A stretch of 64,000 nucleotides of DNA from Hyphomicrobium sp. (GCF_019753045.1 NZ_JAIELN010000020.1:1-64000); one strand, 5' to 3'; counted from the stretch's first letter, positions 17,119-26,449 are shown. Notes: generated by a model not told the origin, from the letters alone. A program made the numbers and translations.

Positions 17119-19023
17119 TCAGTCGCTCGGCAGCGCCATTGAGAGACCGCCATAAACCGACGCGCCAGGTGTGCCGTAATCCAGCACTGTCTGATATTTC
17201 TCATCGAGCAAGTTCTCGCCACGGACGTACACTTTCCATCCGGGAGAGAACTCGTAAGAGGCCTTCGCATTGACGAGGACGTAGTCGGTGAGCGCCACAA
17301 TGCCTCGCGCGTCAAAGGAATTGTCGATCACGTCGGCGACATACTGCGCCGTCACGTTGAGTGCGACCTTGTCCATCGGCACGATATCGACACCAGCTGA
17401 GAATGCATGGCGCGGAACGCGGACTAGGCGTGCACCGCTAGCGTCTGTCGCGTCGGTGTAGGTGTAGCCGGCGGTCAATGTCAGGCCTGATGAAATTACC
17501 GCCGCGCCAGACACTTCGACACCGTTCCGATGGGTCAAGCCGGGCACGTTATAGTAGCCGCTTGGAGCCCACATAATCAGATTGTCAGTGTCGAGCACAA
17601 AATAGGTCGCGCCGATCCTGTATCGGCCATGGGCAAAGCCTTGCTCAACGCCTGCATCCCAACTGAAGCTCGTTTCGGGCTGCAGGTCCGTACGACCATA
17701 GTAGGGATCGTAGAGCTCATATAGGCTTGGCACACGAAAGCCGGTTCCGACGCTGCTATGAAACTTCGTCTCGGTCCCCGGCACCAGATATGCACCAGTC
17801 AGACGATACGTGTCGAAATCTCCGAACGTACTGTGGTCGTCGATGCGGCCGCCGCCAGTCAACACCAGTCCCTGAATCGGCTCCGCCATCAGCTGTGCGT
17901 AATAGCCGTTGAGATCTGCGGTCGCGCGGTTGGGGTTGCTGCTCGTCGAGGCGCCAGTGCGTTCCCAATCCGCGCCCGCAAGCAGCGATAGCTTTTCGTT
18001 GAACGTCAGAACGCCCTTGTACTCGCCTTTGATGCGATCGCCGTCATACCAGCCAGTTCGAGTCTTATCGTTGAAGGTCTCGCGGCGGACCTCCATGCCT
18101 TGAATGGCTAGGGTGTTTTGGAACGCTCCGTTGAACAAGGAGAATTCCGTGCCGACACGACCCACTTGTTGCGTCGTCGTGCCGTTGTCGAGCGTGTCGC
18201 CGAATGAATAGGTCGGGGGCGCGTAACCGTCGTAGTTATACTTGGCATCGAGCGCGCGCGCGGCAAAAAACACTTTCCACGAGGGTGTGAGGAAGTATTC
18301 GCCACGGCCAGAGAAGGTCAGGTTGCGAGAGCCGTCATCCTCTCGACCAAATGCGTAGGCGGAAAAGCCGTCGGTACCGACGCCCTGCACGGACAACGCA
18401 ATGTTGCTACCGTTGGCGGCGAGATAGCCCGCCGTGTAAGCGCCGTTGATGGTATTGTATTGTCCGCCCTCGATGTTGCCCTGCTGCGAAAATCCTGGCT
18501 TTTTCGCAGCCTTCGTTTCGATGCTGATCAGACCGCCGACGGCATCGCCTCCGTACAGCGTGCTTTGCGAACCTTTGACCACTTCGATGCGGGACACATC
18601 ACCTACGAGAAGGTGCTCGAACGACACCGCGGTCTGTGGAGCCGACGGATCGCTGATGTCCATTCCATCGACGAGGACTTTGACGTACTTGCTCGCAGCA
18701 CCGCGAATAAAGATGCCCGCCTGCGTTCCGGGCGGACCATTCTGATAGAAGCTTACTCCCGGCAGTGTCGCGAGATAGTCCTTCACATAGGTCTGGCCAC
18801 GGCTTTCAATTTCCTTTTGGGTGATCACCTCGACCGTGGAGCCGACTTTGGCGGCATCTGTCGGCGTTTGGTTTGCCGAATAGATCGTCACGCCCTCGAG
18901 GTCGGTCACCTCTTGCGCGCGCACTGGCCCTAACCCCGCACCGGCACCTAACACGGCGCCCACAGAGAAAAGCGCTGCTTTTAGCGTCTTACTTACCGCC
19001 GTTTCCGGCGCTTTTACTGACAT
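17119..19023 (-). CDS. btuB: TonB-dependent receptor, BtuB-like (cobalamin)
   Basis: 634 residues. Signal peptide ending in VRAQ, then a TonB-box-like EGVTIYS (about residues 43-49), a plug with GSTVEVITQKEIESRGQTYV, GIFIRGAASKYVKVLVDG and VVKGSQSTLYGGDAVGG, and a beta barrel. The ATG at 19023 has GGGGGAA upstream; 19083 is an upstream in-frame ATG without support. A cobalamin riboswitch precedes it, which is strong evidence that the substrate is vitamin B12 or another corrinoid. It heads the operon with the unknown 213-residue protein, TonB and the membrane protein. Confidence 0.9.
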   Translation of the reverse strand: MSVKAPETAVSKTLKAALFSVGAVLGAGAGLGPVRAQEVTDLEGVTIYSANQTPTDAAKVGSTVEVITQKEIESRGQTYVKDYLATLPGVSFYQNGPPGTQAGIFIRGAASKYVKVLVDGMDISDPSAPQTAVSFEHLLVGDVSRIEVVKGSQSTLYGGDAVGGLISIETKAAKKPGFSQQGNIEGGQYNTINGAYTAGYLAANGSNIALSVQGVGTDGFSAYAFGREDDGSRNLTFSGRGEYFLTPSWKVFFAARALDAKYNYDGYAPPTYSFGDTLDNGTTTQQVGRVGTEFSLFNGAFQNTLAIQGMEVRRETFNDKTRTGWYDGDRIKGEYKGVLTFNEKLSLLAGADWERTGASTSSNPNRATADLNGYYAQLMAEPIQGLVLTGGGRIDDHSTFGDFDTYRLTGAYLVPGTETKFHSSVGTGFRVPSLYELYDPYYGRTDLQPETSFSWDAGVEQGFAHGRYRIGATYFVLDTDNLIMWAPSGYYNVPGLTHRNGVEVSGAAVISSGLTLTAGYTYTDATDASGARLVRVPRHAFSAGVDIVPMDKVALNVTAQYVADVIDNSFDARGIVALTDYVLVNAKASYEFSPGWKVYVRGENLLDEKYQTVLDYGTPGASVYGGLSMALPSD

Positions 19024-19277
19024 AGTTCCCCCGTCATCAGACTTAATGACGGGAACTTCGGCAGATATGGCGAAAAACAGCACGACGTACGCTCGCGCTC
19101 TCGCCGGTGGCGAAAACGCGATTATGCTTGACCAATAAAGGCCTGCTCAAACGTATGTTTGCTATCTAGATGTTCATGTCCCGCGCCAGCCCTGACGTTG
19201 CTCCCGATCGGTTGCACATCAGTCGCCACTCCGGGGTTACCGTTCCTAAGTGCGGCCCGCACCGAGGATGGACGACT

Positions 19278-19475
19278 TGTGGCGGCAGGTCTCCTGGCTC
19301 GCGGCTCGAACGTCCCATCTCCTGCCTTCCCAAATTCCCAAAGAGGGGAATGTCAGTGGCTTCGTGGAGAGGACTTGCCGCTTACAGTTGCGGGCGCAGC
19401 CACGGCATCGATGTTTCCATCTCACCGTGTTCCCTCTTAGCTCGCGTTGGCGTAGGCCAACGAAAGCACCGTCAC
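19278..19475 (-). ncRNA. Cobalamin (AdoCbl) riboswitch
   Basis: On the minus strand this leader carries the hallmark elements in order: GGTGC near its 5' end (about 19470), AGGGAACACGGTGAG, CCCGCAACTGTAAGCGG, GCCACTG, GGGAAGGC and the B12 box GAGCCAGGAGACCTGCC (19284-19300). It ends about 250 bp before the BtuB-like ATG. By family knowledge, adenosylcobalamin binding lowers expression of the downstream receptor operon. Plus-strand ORFs across it are chance readings. Confidence 0.95.
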
Positions 19476-19635
19476 ACTCGTAATCTGCATATTGTTTGCG
19501 CTTCAGTCAAAAGAAATCGTCGCGATGGACGACTGCCGATGAAACCAATTCGTCGGATCTCGTTTTAGCCAGGCTTAAGTTAGCGCTCGACATCGCCAGG
19601 CAATCGACCGGACCACCACGGCCCTACGGCGACAC

Positions 19636-20052
19636 TCACTTGTCGGGAATGACGATCTTGCGGTCGCTCGTGTCGACCACGAAGACGGCGAGAAGTTTGG
19701 CCGGCTGCGTATCACTCGCATTGTGGCTCACTTGGTGATGATCGCCCGGCTTCTCCATCCAACTCTCGCCAGCCTGATATGTATGCTCGGGCTCGTCGTT
19801 CACTTTGCTGCGGATTGCTCCTTCCAACACGCGCGCATAAATGAAGGCCGAGGACGGGTGACGATGTGAGTGCGATCCGGCGCCGGGGTCGTACTCGACG
19901 AGCACGACGCGCATGCTCTTGCCAGGGACATTCGGCAACGCCTGGTCAAAAACGACGGATACCTTCGCTCCCGGAGCGATCGTCTCCTGCGCGGCGACGC
20001 TCGTCGCGAACAAAACTGCAGCGGCCGCAAGCAGCAGTGCGGTCTTCGTCAT
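19636..20052 (-). CDS. Exported cupin-domain protein
   Basis: 138 residues with a signal peptide ending in SVAAQ and a single cupin barrel. The cupin metal motif is seen as GSHSHRHPSSAFIYARVLEG (motif 1) and PGDHHQVSHN (motif 2). AGGAGAAG precedes the ATG at 20052; the in-frame ATG at 20085 is not supported. Probably metal-binding; substrate unknown. It follows, on the same strand, the frameshifted NAD-binding gene. Confidence 0.8.
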   Translation of the reverse strand: MTKTALLLAAAAVLFATSVAAQETIAPGAKVSVVFDQALPNVPGKSMRVVLVEYDPGAGSHSHRHPSSAFIYARVLEGAIRSKVNDEPEHTYQAGESWMEKPGDHHQVSHNASDTQPAKLLAVFVVDTSDRKIVIPDK

Positions 20053-20128
20053 GTGCTTCTCCTTTTCTGAGTTCGTGATGCCCAATCGGCAAATCGTGCG
20101 GAGCCGGGAATGAGTTCTCCCGTGGCGA

Positions 20129-20885
20129 CTAGGCGTGGGCCGACGAGCGGCTCAGCCAGTCCTCGAAGCGAATGGACCCCAAGCTAGGGCGGTCACTCGG
20201 AGTGAGCGATTTGTCGTTGAGCTCGGTGCCGAAGTAGCGGGCCCTGGCATCAGCGATCACCTGACGCTTGTCATCCTTGGCGGCCAGATATTGGCGGCCG
20301 ATCGCATCGAGGGGAATCTTCTCTGGGCCACCGATCTCTACGGTGCCATTCACCGGCGGGCTGACCGCAATATCGGCCAGCGCGGCTGCGACATCATCGG
20401 ACGCCACGGGCTGCAGAAGCGCAGGCGACAGGCGTATCGCATCGCCGTCTACGGCAGATTGAACGATGGCGCCGACGAACTCGAAGAACTGTGTCGATTG
20501 CAGGATCGTGTACGGAATCTTGGACGCCTTGATGAGGTTCTCCTGGGCTGACTTGGCGCGAAGGTAGCCGCTGTCGCGGATTGCGACCGGCGCCGACGAC
20601 CGAGAGTGCAACATGATGCCCGACCCCGGCTGCGGCTTCGGCGGCCAGCAGGTTACGGCCGGATTTCTCAAAGAACTCCAGAACCGCCTTGTCCTCGAAG
20701 GACGGTGAATTCGCGACGTCGACGACGACCTGAGCGCCTGAAAGCGCTTCGGCCAACCCCTCGCGCGTGATTGTGTTGACGCCCGAAGCTGGCGAAGCTG
20801 CAACGACTACATGGCCCTTTCGATGCAGCCGCCCGACCAGGTTCCTTCCGATAAGGCCGCTGCCACCAATAACGACAATCTTCAT
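20129..20885 (-). pseudogene. NmrA/SDR-like NAD(P)-binding protein, frameshifted
   Basis: The first part (from ATG 20885) reads MKIVVIGGSGLIGRNLVGRL with a Rossmann GxxGxxG motif and continues to ALSVVGAG at about 20590. The remaining part (SGYLRAKSAQENLIKASKIP, then TILQSTQFFEF and a normal C-terminus to 20129) is in a neighbouring frame. One missing base, or two extra, near 20580-20605 explains both. The whole would be about 250 residues, the usual size for NmrA-like atypical short-chain dehydrogenases. Either a recent pseudogene or a sequencing error. It is divergent from the regulator at 21099. Confidence 0.8.
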
Positions 20886-21098
20886 TAATCCGCTCTCCTT
20901 CTCGTTGCCCGCAACGGCTCGTTTGTATGAGAGGAGATTGCCTGCGAGCCGGCCAAAAAGCCTTGCAGCGACCTTGAATTGTCATTGGGTTTACCTTGCT
21001 TTTTCGTCCAACCGCATGACGAGGGCTCGGAGATGACCACTGTGCTATCAAGGGCTTGCCCAGATCGACGTGCTGCGCACCGACCTCGGAGCGCCGAC

Positions 21099-22682
21099 AT
21101 GCGATTTATATTCAAAGACTGCGTGCTCGACCTCGATACGCGGGAGCTCACCCGGGGATCCGAAGCAGTTGCCATCGGACCGCAAGTCTTCGACCTGCTG
21201 GCCTATCTGGTGCAAAACCGCGAGCGCGTCGTCAGCAAGGACGGGCTGCTGGATGCGGTCTGGGGTGGACGGATCGTCTCCGAGTCGACACTCACCAGTC
21301 ACATCAACGCGGTGCGCAAGGCGATCGGCGATAGCGGCGAGGAGCAAAACCTGCTCCGAACGATTCCGCGCAAGGGATTCCGCTTCGTCGGCGATGTCAG
21401 GACGACACGAACGTCGGATGACGTCGGCTCCCCGAAGAGCGACCTCATCGCATCGCGTGAGATTCCTGAGGCGGCCCTAGCCCTTCCCGACAAACCCTCC
21501 ATCGCCGTCCTTCCGTTCCAGAACCTGAGCGGCGATCCCGAGCAGGACTATTTCGCCGACGGCGTGGTTGAGGACATCATCACAGACTTGTCGCGCATTC
21601 GCTGGTTGCTCGTCATCGCGCGCAACTCGAGCTTCACCTACAGGGGCCGGGCTGTGGACGTGAAACAGGTCGGGCTAGAACTTGGCGTCGCTTATGTCCT
21701 GGAAGGCAGCCTGCGCAAAGCGGCGGACCGCGTGCGCATCACGGGCCAGCTAATCGACGCGCGTACGGGCGCTCACATCTGGGCCGAGCGGTTCGAGGGC
21801 ACCCTTGACGACATCTTCGAGCTGCAAGACCAAATCGCTGCGAGCGTCGTCGGCGCGATTGCACCGCAGATGGAGCTGGCAGAGATTGAGCGTGCCAAGC
21901 GGAAACCGACGGCGAGCCTCAACGCCTATGACTGCTATCTGCGCGGGCTGGCGCACTTGCACCGAGGGGACAGGGAGGCCGTCGATGCGGCTCTGCCTCT
22001 TTTCCATCGGGCGGTCGATCTCGATCCAGGTTTTGCATCTGCCTACGGAATGGGGGCGTGGTGTATCTTCTGGCGCAAGGTCAACGGCTGGATGAAGGAT
22101 CGCGCGCAAGAAAGCGCCGTCGGCGTCCAATTGGCCCAGCGGGCCGTCGAGCTGGGTCGGGATGATGCCGTCGCGCTCACGCGAGGCGGTCACGCGCTCG
22201 CGCATCTCGCAGGCGACCTGGATAGCGGCATCGCATTGCTCGACAGGGCTGTCGTCCTCAATCCGAACCTCGTTTCGGCGTGGTTCCTCGGCGGATTCCT
22301 GAGAGCCTGGCAGGGAGAATCCGAAGGCGCCATCGCGCATTTCGAGCGCGCCATGCGTTTGAGCCCCCTCGACCCGGAGTTGTATCGGATGCAGGCCGGG
22401 ATCGCGATGGCGCATCTTTTCGCCGGGCGCTTCGACGCCGCGTCGTCCTGGTCGGAGAAGGCGTACAGGAATTTGCCGAGCTTTCTGATGGCGATCGCTA
22501 TTATCGCAGCGAGCCATGCGCTGGCCGGCCGACAAGTCGAAGCCCGGCGAGCTATGGATAATTTGCATCAGCTCGATCCCGCGCTCCGCATCTCCAATCT
22601 CAAGGATTGGCTGCCGATCCATCGCCCGGAAGACTTTGCTATACTTGCGGATGGCCTGAGAAAAGCAGGCCTTCCCGAATGA
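21099..22682 (+). CDS. CadC-type winged-helix regulator with TolB-like and TPR parts
   Basis: 527 residues. An OmpR/CadC-type winged-helix DNA-binding domain at residues 1-100 (FDLLAYLVQNRERVVSKDGL, NLLRTIPRKGFRFVG), a TolB-N-like domain at about 130-270 (SIAVLPFQNLSGDPEQDYFA, GVAYVLEGSLRKAADRVRIT) and C-terminal TPR-like helices to the end. No transmembrane helix. This build is common in alphaproteobacteria, often annotated as adenylate-cyclase-like, but there is no cyclase domain. The start at 21099 has GGAG upstream and begins right at the DNA-binding domain. Divergent position suggests control of the NAD-binding gene. Confidence 0.85.
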   Translation: MRFIFKDCVLDLDTRELTRGSEAVAIGPQVFDLLAYLVQNRERVVSKDGLLDAVWGGRIVSESTLTSHINAVRKAIGDSGEEQNLLRTIPRKGFRFVGDVRTTRTSDDVGSPKSDLIASREIPEAALALPDKPSIAVLPFQNLSGDPEQDYFADGVVEDIITDLSRIRWLLVIARNSSFTYRGRAVDVKQVGLELGVAYVLEGSLRKAADRVRITGQLIDARTGAHIWAERFEGTLDDIFELQDQIAASVVGAIAPQMELAEIERAKRKPTASLNAYDCYLRGLAHLHRGDREAVDAALPLFHRAVDLDPGFASAYGMGAWCIFWRKVNGWMKDRAQESAVGVQLAQRAVELGRDDAVALTRGGHALAHLAGDLDSGIALLDRAVVLNPNLVSAWFLGGFLRAWQGESEGAIAHFERAMRLSPLDPELYRMQAGIAMAHLFAGRFDAASSWSEKAYRNLPSFLMAIAIIAASHALAGRQVEARRAMDNLHQLDPALRISNLKDWLPIHRPEDFAILADGLRKAGLPE

Positions 22683-22891
22683 CGGCGGATGTCCGCTTAT
22701 TCGGCAAAGTCGGCATCTTTACCTCGGCGACGTCGCCAAGCGCGCTCTGGGTCGAAAAAAAAGGGGCCCAACGCGATGAACTTCATCGCTGGCCCGCTAT
22801 CCTCTTCCGACCCAGTGAACGAAGCGTCCCTGAACGGATCGAAGCCCTCTTCCGAAGTCGCGCTATTCTTTATTTGCATGGAGCGACGGGG

Positions 22892-23194
22892 TCACGCGGG
22901 GAAGCAAAGCCAAGCGCCTAGGCAGGTTTTGGGTGTCGTCACTTTGCACGCCGTCTGCGAGGAGTGGCACGTCGTTGTACCTGAGCCGTCTTCGCATTTC
23001 GTGTGGACTGGGCCCTTGCCCACGCGGCCCTGCCCATAGATGATGTTTGCAAGACCGTGCGTTGAAAAGAGCACGGCGATATCGTGGGTCATAGCTTCGC
23101 CAACCGCTCCCACCTTGACGCAATCAGCCTGAGCCGACGCCGAAAGGGCGCAGATCAGTGCCGTGGCGGCTAAGCCTAGTTTGAAAGAACGCAT
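22892..23194 (-). CDS. Small exported Cys-rich protein
   Basis: 100 residues, signal peptide ending in SASAQA, mature part of about 80 residues with six cysteines (DCVKVG, TKCEDG, TTCHSS, ACKVTT, TCLGAW, LCFPA), enough for three disulfides. GGAGGGG lies before the ATG at 23194. Family not recognised. Confidence 0.7.
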   Translation of the reverse strand: MRSFKLGLAATALICALSASAQADCVKVGAVGEAMTHDIAVLFSTHGLANIIYGQGRVGKGPVHTKCEDGSGTTTCHSSQTACKVTTPKTCLGAWLCFPA

Positions 23195-23426
23195 TTGCCC
23201 CTCCGAAATGATTTTCCCAGCCTGGAAGCTAGTTGAGCGCGTGGCCGGCGACAACAGAATCGGCCTGCGGCAAGCCGGTTATCCTGAAAGGAACCGGAAC
23301 GCGTGCCGCATTTGCCACCCATCCGGCGGCCCGCAGTGCCCGCTTCGGCTCAATCGTGTCACCGATCAGCTCGCAAAATAGATATGTATCTGAGGGCAAA
23401 AAACACCGCGTCCGCATACGACAGAC

Positions 23427-23870
23427 TTACGGAGCGAGTTCGCCATAACCTCGAGCCATCGCGGCCGCGAAAATTAGAAGAAGCGGGAAGAGCGCGAGTT
23501 CGATCCACAAAAATCGACGAACCGTTAGGATGTCCTCGGTGTTCGGAGACCGGCCGACGCGCCTCCATTTTATGTAGGCGACTGTCGGCGGCACCGACAA
23601 CAACCCAATGACAACAAATGTGCCGATCTTCGCCCAAAAAAACATGTTGTGCGCGTAGTAATCCCATCCCTTCGCGGCGAAGAAAGCGCGCGAGAAGCCG
23701 ACGGCAACGATAAGTGCAGCGAGGACGCCGTACCAAAGATCGATTGATGCAATCCGCGCCACCGCAGTCTGATCCAAGCCGGGCTGCGCCAATAGAAGCT
23801 CGGCGAACAGCACACCAAACAGCATGAAGATCAAAATGTGGTGGGCAATTGCAAGGAACAGATCAAGCAT
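23427..23870 (-). CDS. DUF2214 family membrane protein
   Basis: 147 residues with four transmembrane helices. It starts MLDLFLAIAHHILIFMLFGV and contains DLWYGVLAALIVAVGFSRAF and GKWDYYAHN-like segment (KGWDYYAHNMFFWAKIG), the DUF2214 pattern. GGGAGAA is upstream of ATG 23870; the in-frame ATG at 23999 gives an unlikely N-terminus. Function of the family is not known. The 230 bp downstream to the neighbour (23195-23426) hold nothing I can support. Confidence 0.8.
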   Translation of the reverse strand: MLDLFLAIAHHILIFMLFGVLFAELLLAQPGLDQTAVARIASIDLWYGVLAALIVAVGFSRAFFAAKGWDYYAHNMFFWAKIGTFVVIGLLSVPPTVAYIKWRRVGRSPNTEDILTVRRFLWIELALFPLLLIFAAAMARGYGELAP

Positions 23871-24132
23871 CGATGTTCTCCCAACTTCCGCCGGCGATGA
23901 ACGAAGAAGAGCGGACGGTTTTAGAGACGGCGAGACGGAAGCGGACGGTACGGCACCCTTGTTAATGGGTCGATGCGCTCTAAGGTTGGTCTTCTGCAAG
24001 TTAATTGCTGACAGCTCTTTAGCCTGAAACAGTTTCTTGAGGAATTACGCAGATTTCCGCGACTTGGCGGCAAGAAAACATAAATATCCCTGTGCATACG
24101 GTTCGCTTTTCGAAACCATCTCAGGACCAGGC

Positions 24133-24762
24133 ATGGAAACGCTCTTAGCCGACCGATCCCTTGTTGATCTCCCTGTCGGCCTCGGGTTGCTGTTCGTCTT
24201 ATTTGTCATTCTCGTTTCTCTCGGCGCTTTCCAACACTCACGGCGACGACGTTCCCGAGGCTTCCCGCCTTCAATATCAAACGACGACGTGGCCGATCCG
24301 CGGAAGCAGTTGAAGTTCGTATCTCGTGTCCAGTTCGAGACGCAGCCACTGCTGAACAAGAGCGAGTTTCAGGTACTGCTTGTGCTTGAAGCTGTCGCGC
24401 GGGATCTCAAATCCGGTTTTCGCGTCATGGCACAGACGAACCTCGGAGAAATCCTGAAGCCAAAGCGTCAGCTCTGGGGCGAGACAGCTTGCGACCTCGC
24501 GTATAGATCCATAAACGGCAAACGCGCCGATTTCGTCATCGTGAACTCGGCAGGACATGCGGTGCTGGTAGTGGAATACCAGGGCGCCGGGCATTACCAG
24601 GGCACGGCGTTATTGCGCGACGCAGTCAAGCGCGAAGCGTTCCGCACTGCTGGTGTGGCGTTGATCGAAGTGCCTGCCCGTTTCCAGAAAGCCGACGTCG
24701 AGAAGCAAGTGCGCCAAATCCTCGGACGTCACGCGCGACGTCCGGCAGCCGCGTTCAATTGA
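24133..24762 (+). CDS. DUF2726 protein with N-terminal membrane anchor
   Basis: 209 residues from the ATG at 24133 (CAGGA upstream); an earlier in-frame ATG at 24037 is possible. One transmembrane helix (about 12-36) followed by a basic stretch and then a DUF2726 domain (about 70-190) with KSEFQVLLVLEAVARDL, KRADFVIVNSAGHAVLVVEY and DAVKREAFRTAGVALIEV. This is the D-(x)n-E-x-Q-type core of a restriction-endonuclease-like fold (ADFVIV...VVEYQG), so nuclease activity is possible. Similar proteins are widespread and uncharacterised. Confidence 0.75.
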   Translation: METLLADRSLVDLPVGLGLLFVLFVILVSLGAFQHSRRRRSRGFPPSISNDDVADPRKQLKFVSRVQFETQPLLNKSEFQVLLVLEAVARDLKSGFRVMAQTNLGEILKPKRQLWGETACDLAYRSINGKRADFVIVNSAGHAVLVVEYQGAGHYQGTALLRDAVKREAFRTAGVALIEVPARFQKADVEKQVRQILGRHARRPAAAFN

Positions 24763-25260
24763 GGAAGACAACGCTTCGGCTAGAAACAACTCCGATGGCC
24801 AATTGATCCGCGCCGAATGGCTTGGCTGCGGAACGCATGCGCGGTGTGCATCCCCTTAGCGTCTATTGTTCGGGGTGCGAATTTCTTTCTTAAGCTCACC
24901 CACACCGATGTCTGTCGCATTGCCTTGAGACGCTCGTACTGCTGCCATCGAGTGATGGCGCTTATTTCAAAGGTCGTCCGCACAATCGCGCGGCCTGAAT
25001 ACGTCGAGAGTTTCAGTGCTGTTCGTCCACGTAGACAATGCGAAATTCGTAACGAAGTTTGATAGGCCGCAGCACGGCGCGCAATCTCCCGAATTCCAAG
25101 CATCCGCGCATAAGTTGATGTTTGAGCTTATCAGTCTTGTAAATTGCTAGACACAGTTCTGCCCCGTCGAGCCCACAGACGTGCTCCTCCTCTGCAGCAG
25201 TTCGAACGCATCTTTGATGTTCTGAATTCCTGCAAAGGCACGACACTTAGGAGTTAGCAA
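24763..25260. other. Intergenic stretch without a supported gene
   Basis: About 500 bp. A 107-codon minus-strand ORF (24780-25103) is present but has no ribosome site and an odd composition rich in Arg and Thr. I see no RNA gene, repeat or terminator. Confidence 0.5.
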
Positions 25261-25464
25261 ATGAACACTATCAAAATCTCAGTCTGTGCTGCTGCCCTGG
25301 TCTCGAGCGTCGCTTCAAACAAGTCCGCCGCTTTGGCGATTGCAGTCACCGCGCGGCTGTCGGAGCGCTCGTGCGCAAGCCACACCCCGCGCTCTTGCGG
25401 GCTCGGTGCGTATTATTACCTCGAACGAACATCGCATGATCCACGCGCGCCACCGTTAAGCTGA
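25261..25464 (+). CDS. Small exported protein, cassette copy 2, first gene
   Basis: 67 residues with AGGAG eight bases before the ATG. N-terminal signal-like segment MNTIKISVCAAALVSSVAS, and a C-terminal part SHTPRSCGLGAYYYLERTSH that matches the end of the gene at 11321 with one extra Tyr codon. The N-terminal half is unrelated to copy 1 in sequence though similar in type. The conserved tail with its single Cys may be the functional part. Function unknown. Confidence 0.6.
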   Translation: MNTIKISVCAAALVSSVASNKSAALAIAVTARLSERSCASHTPRSCGLGAYYYLERTSHDPRAPPLS

Positions 25465-25564
25465 GCCGGATCAACCCTCCACAATCTCTTGAACGCAGCC
25501 CATGCGCCAAGTGTCGTCTTCGGATCGACACTCGATAGCGTATGGCTCAACACGGACAAACGTC

Positions 25565-25725
25565 ATGGATGACATCAACTCGACGACCGAAAGCTCGCAG
25601 CCAGAAATCTCCGAGCGGGAGGCGCAGCTCAAGGAAAAGCTCGATCTCGACTTCTGCTGATCTGGCTATTGGGATTTGTGGCGAGCATTGAATTGCTCAT
25701 GATCGTCCACATTTTGAGACACTAG
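25565..25725 (+). pseudogene. Cassette copy 2, second gene, broken by 1-bp deletion
   Basis: Copy of the membrane protein gene at 11778. It reads MDDINSTTESSQPEISEREA in the same frame, then a one-base deletion near 25650 (AAGCTCGATCTCG in place of AAGCTCGGAGCTCG) leads to a TGA at 25658-25660. Past that point the transmembrane helix is still intact in the shifted frame and ends at a TAG at 25723-25725. The truncated product would be 31 residues with no membrane helix. Confidence 0.75.
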
Positions 25726-25733
25726 GGCCGAGG

Positions 25734-25759
25734 GGCCGCGATCAGATTTGGTCGCGGCC
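25734..25759 (+). terminator. Terminator hairpin after cassette copy 2
   Basis: Stem GGCCGCGA/TCGCGGCC with a 10-nt loop, the counterpart of the hairpin at 11944. The following 230 bp up to 25991 hold no gene I can support. Confidence 0.6.
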
Positions 25760-25991
25760 TTCGTGCATCGGGCTGAGTAGCGCGTTGGTCAAATCGGCCT
25801 GGCAACAGCGTCTTCCGACTTTCCCTATGACACTTCCGAAATACCACGCTTGTATTTGGCAAGGTTGCCATTGCCTGAGCGCCGGTAGTGAGCGCCGCTA
25901 GCGGGGTTGCCGGCAAGGGCTTCGGGAGTTCACCAGCCGACAGTTGGCAACAGAAGGACAACCGAACAAACGAAGTTAGGGAGACAGCACC

Positions 25992-26297
25992 ATGGCCCAA
26001 AAATGGGGCGCTTTTGTTTCTATTCTGCTGTTGTCGGCAACGGCCGCCGTTGCCGGCGGCTGGGCTGATAATTTCAAAATCCTCGACACCGATGGCAACG
26101 GCACAATCAGCCGCACAGAGTGGGAGGCAAACGTTGCGAAGCTGAAGCTCGATCCGGCGCCGACCTTTACGGCGATGGACACCGACGTGAACAACAGCAT
26201 CGATACAGATGAGTGGGCTGCGGCGGAAAAAATGGCGAAAGCCTTCCCCACGGGTTGCAAGTCTTCCACGTCTTCCTGGTGTGAGAAGCAGTATTAA
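25992..26297 (+). CDS. Exported EF-hand protein (two loops)
   Basis: 101 residues; signal peptide ending in TAAVAG, then two EF-hand loops, DTDGNGTISRTE and DTDVNNSIDTDE, with acidic residues at the calcium-binding positions and Glu at position 12. Two C-terminal cysteines (GCKSST, WCEKQY) may form a disulfide. AGGGAG precedes the ATG. Likely a periplasmic calcium-binding protein; partner unknown. It is the last gene before the tRNA-linked island. Confidence 0.8.
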   Translation: MAQKWGAFVSILLLSATAAVAGGWADNFKILDTDGNGTISRTEWEANVAKLKLDPAPTFTAMDTDVNNSIDTDEWAAAEKMAKAFPTGCKSSTSSWCEKQY

Positions 26298-26328
26298 GCA
26301 TCGGTCACGGTAACGACGAGCTACCTCG

Positions 26329-26355
26329 AAACCCGGCGGGCAACTTCCGGGTTTT
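26329..26355 (+). terminator. Intrinsic terminator after the EF-hand gene
   Basis: Stem AAACCCGG/CCGGGTTT with a 10-nt loop and a trailing T, 32 bp past the stop at 26297. Confidence 0.7.
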
Positions 26356-26400
26356 GGGGCGCAGCAGCAGCGAGCGCGATTAAGATTTGTTTTGAGATGC

Positions 26401-26449
26401 TGGTTGCGGGGGCTGGATTTGAACCAACGACCTTCAGGTTATGAGCCTG
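26401..26449. repeat. Left attachment repeat (partial tRNA-fMet copy)
   Basis: 49 bp identical to 33676-33724. It is the 3' end of tRNA-fMet on the minus strand, from the encoded CCA through the T arm to the anticodon loop (CAT), then the match stops. It cannot fold as a tRNA. Integration by the neighbouring integrase would leave exactly this arrangement. Confidence 0.92.

Noticed and set aside
19159-19568. Plus-strand ORFs of 77-132 codons
   Set aside because: They run antisense across the cobalamin riboswitch, whose conserved elements explain the sequence.
21750-22622. 290-codon minus-strand ORF
   Set aside because: Shadow of the winged-helix/TPR regulator, which has recognisable domains on the plus strand.
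24780-25103. 107-codon minus-strand ORF
   Set aside because: No ribosome site and no recognisable composition or domain.
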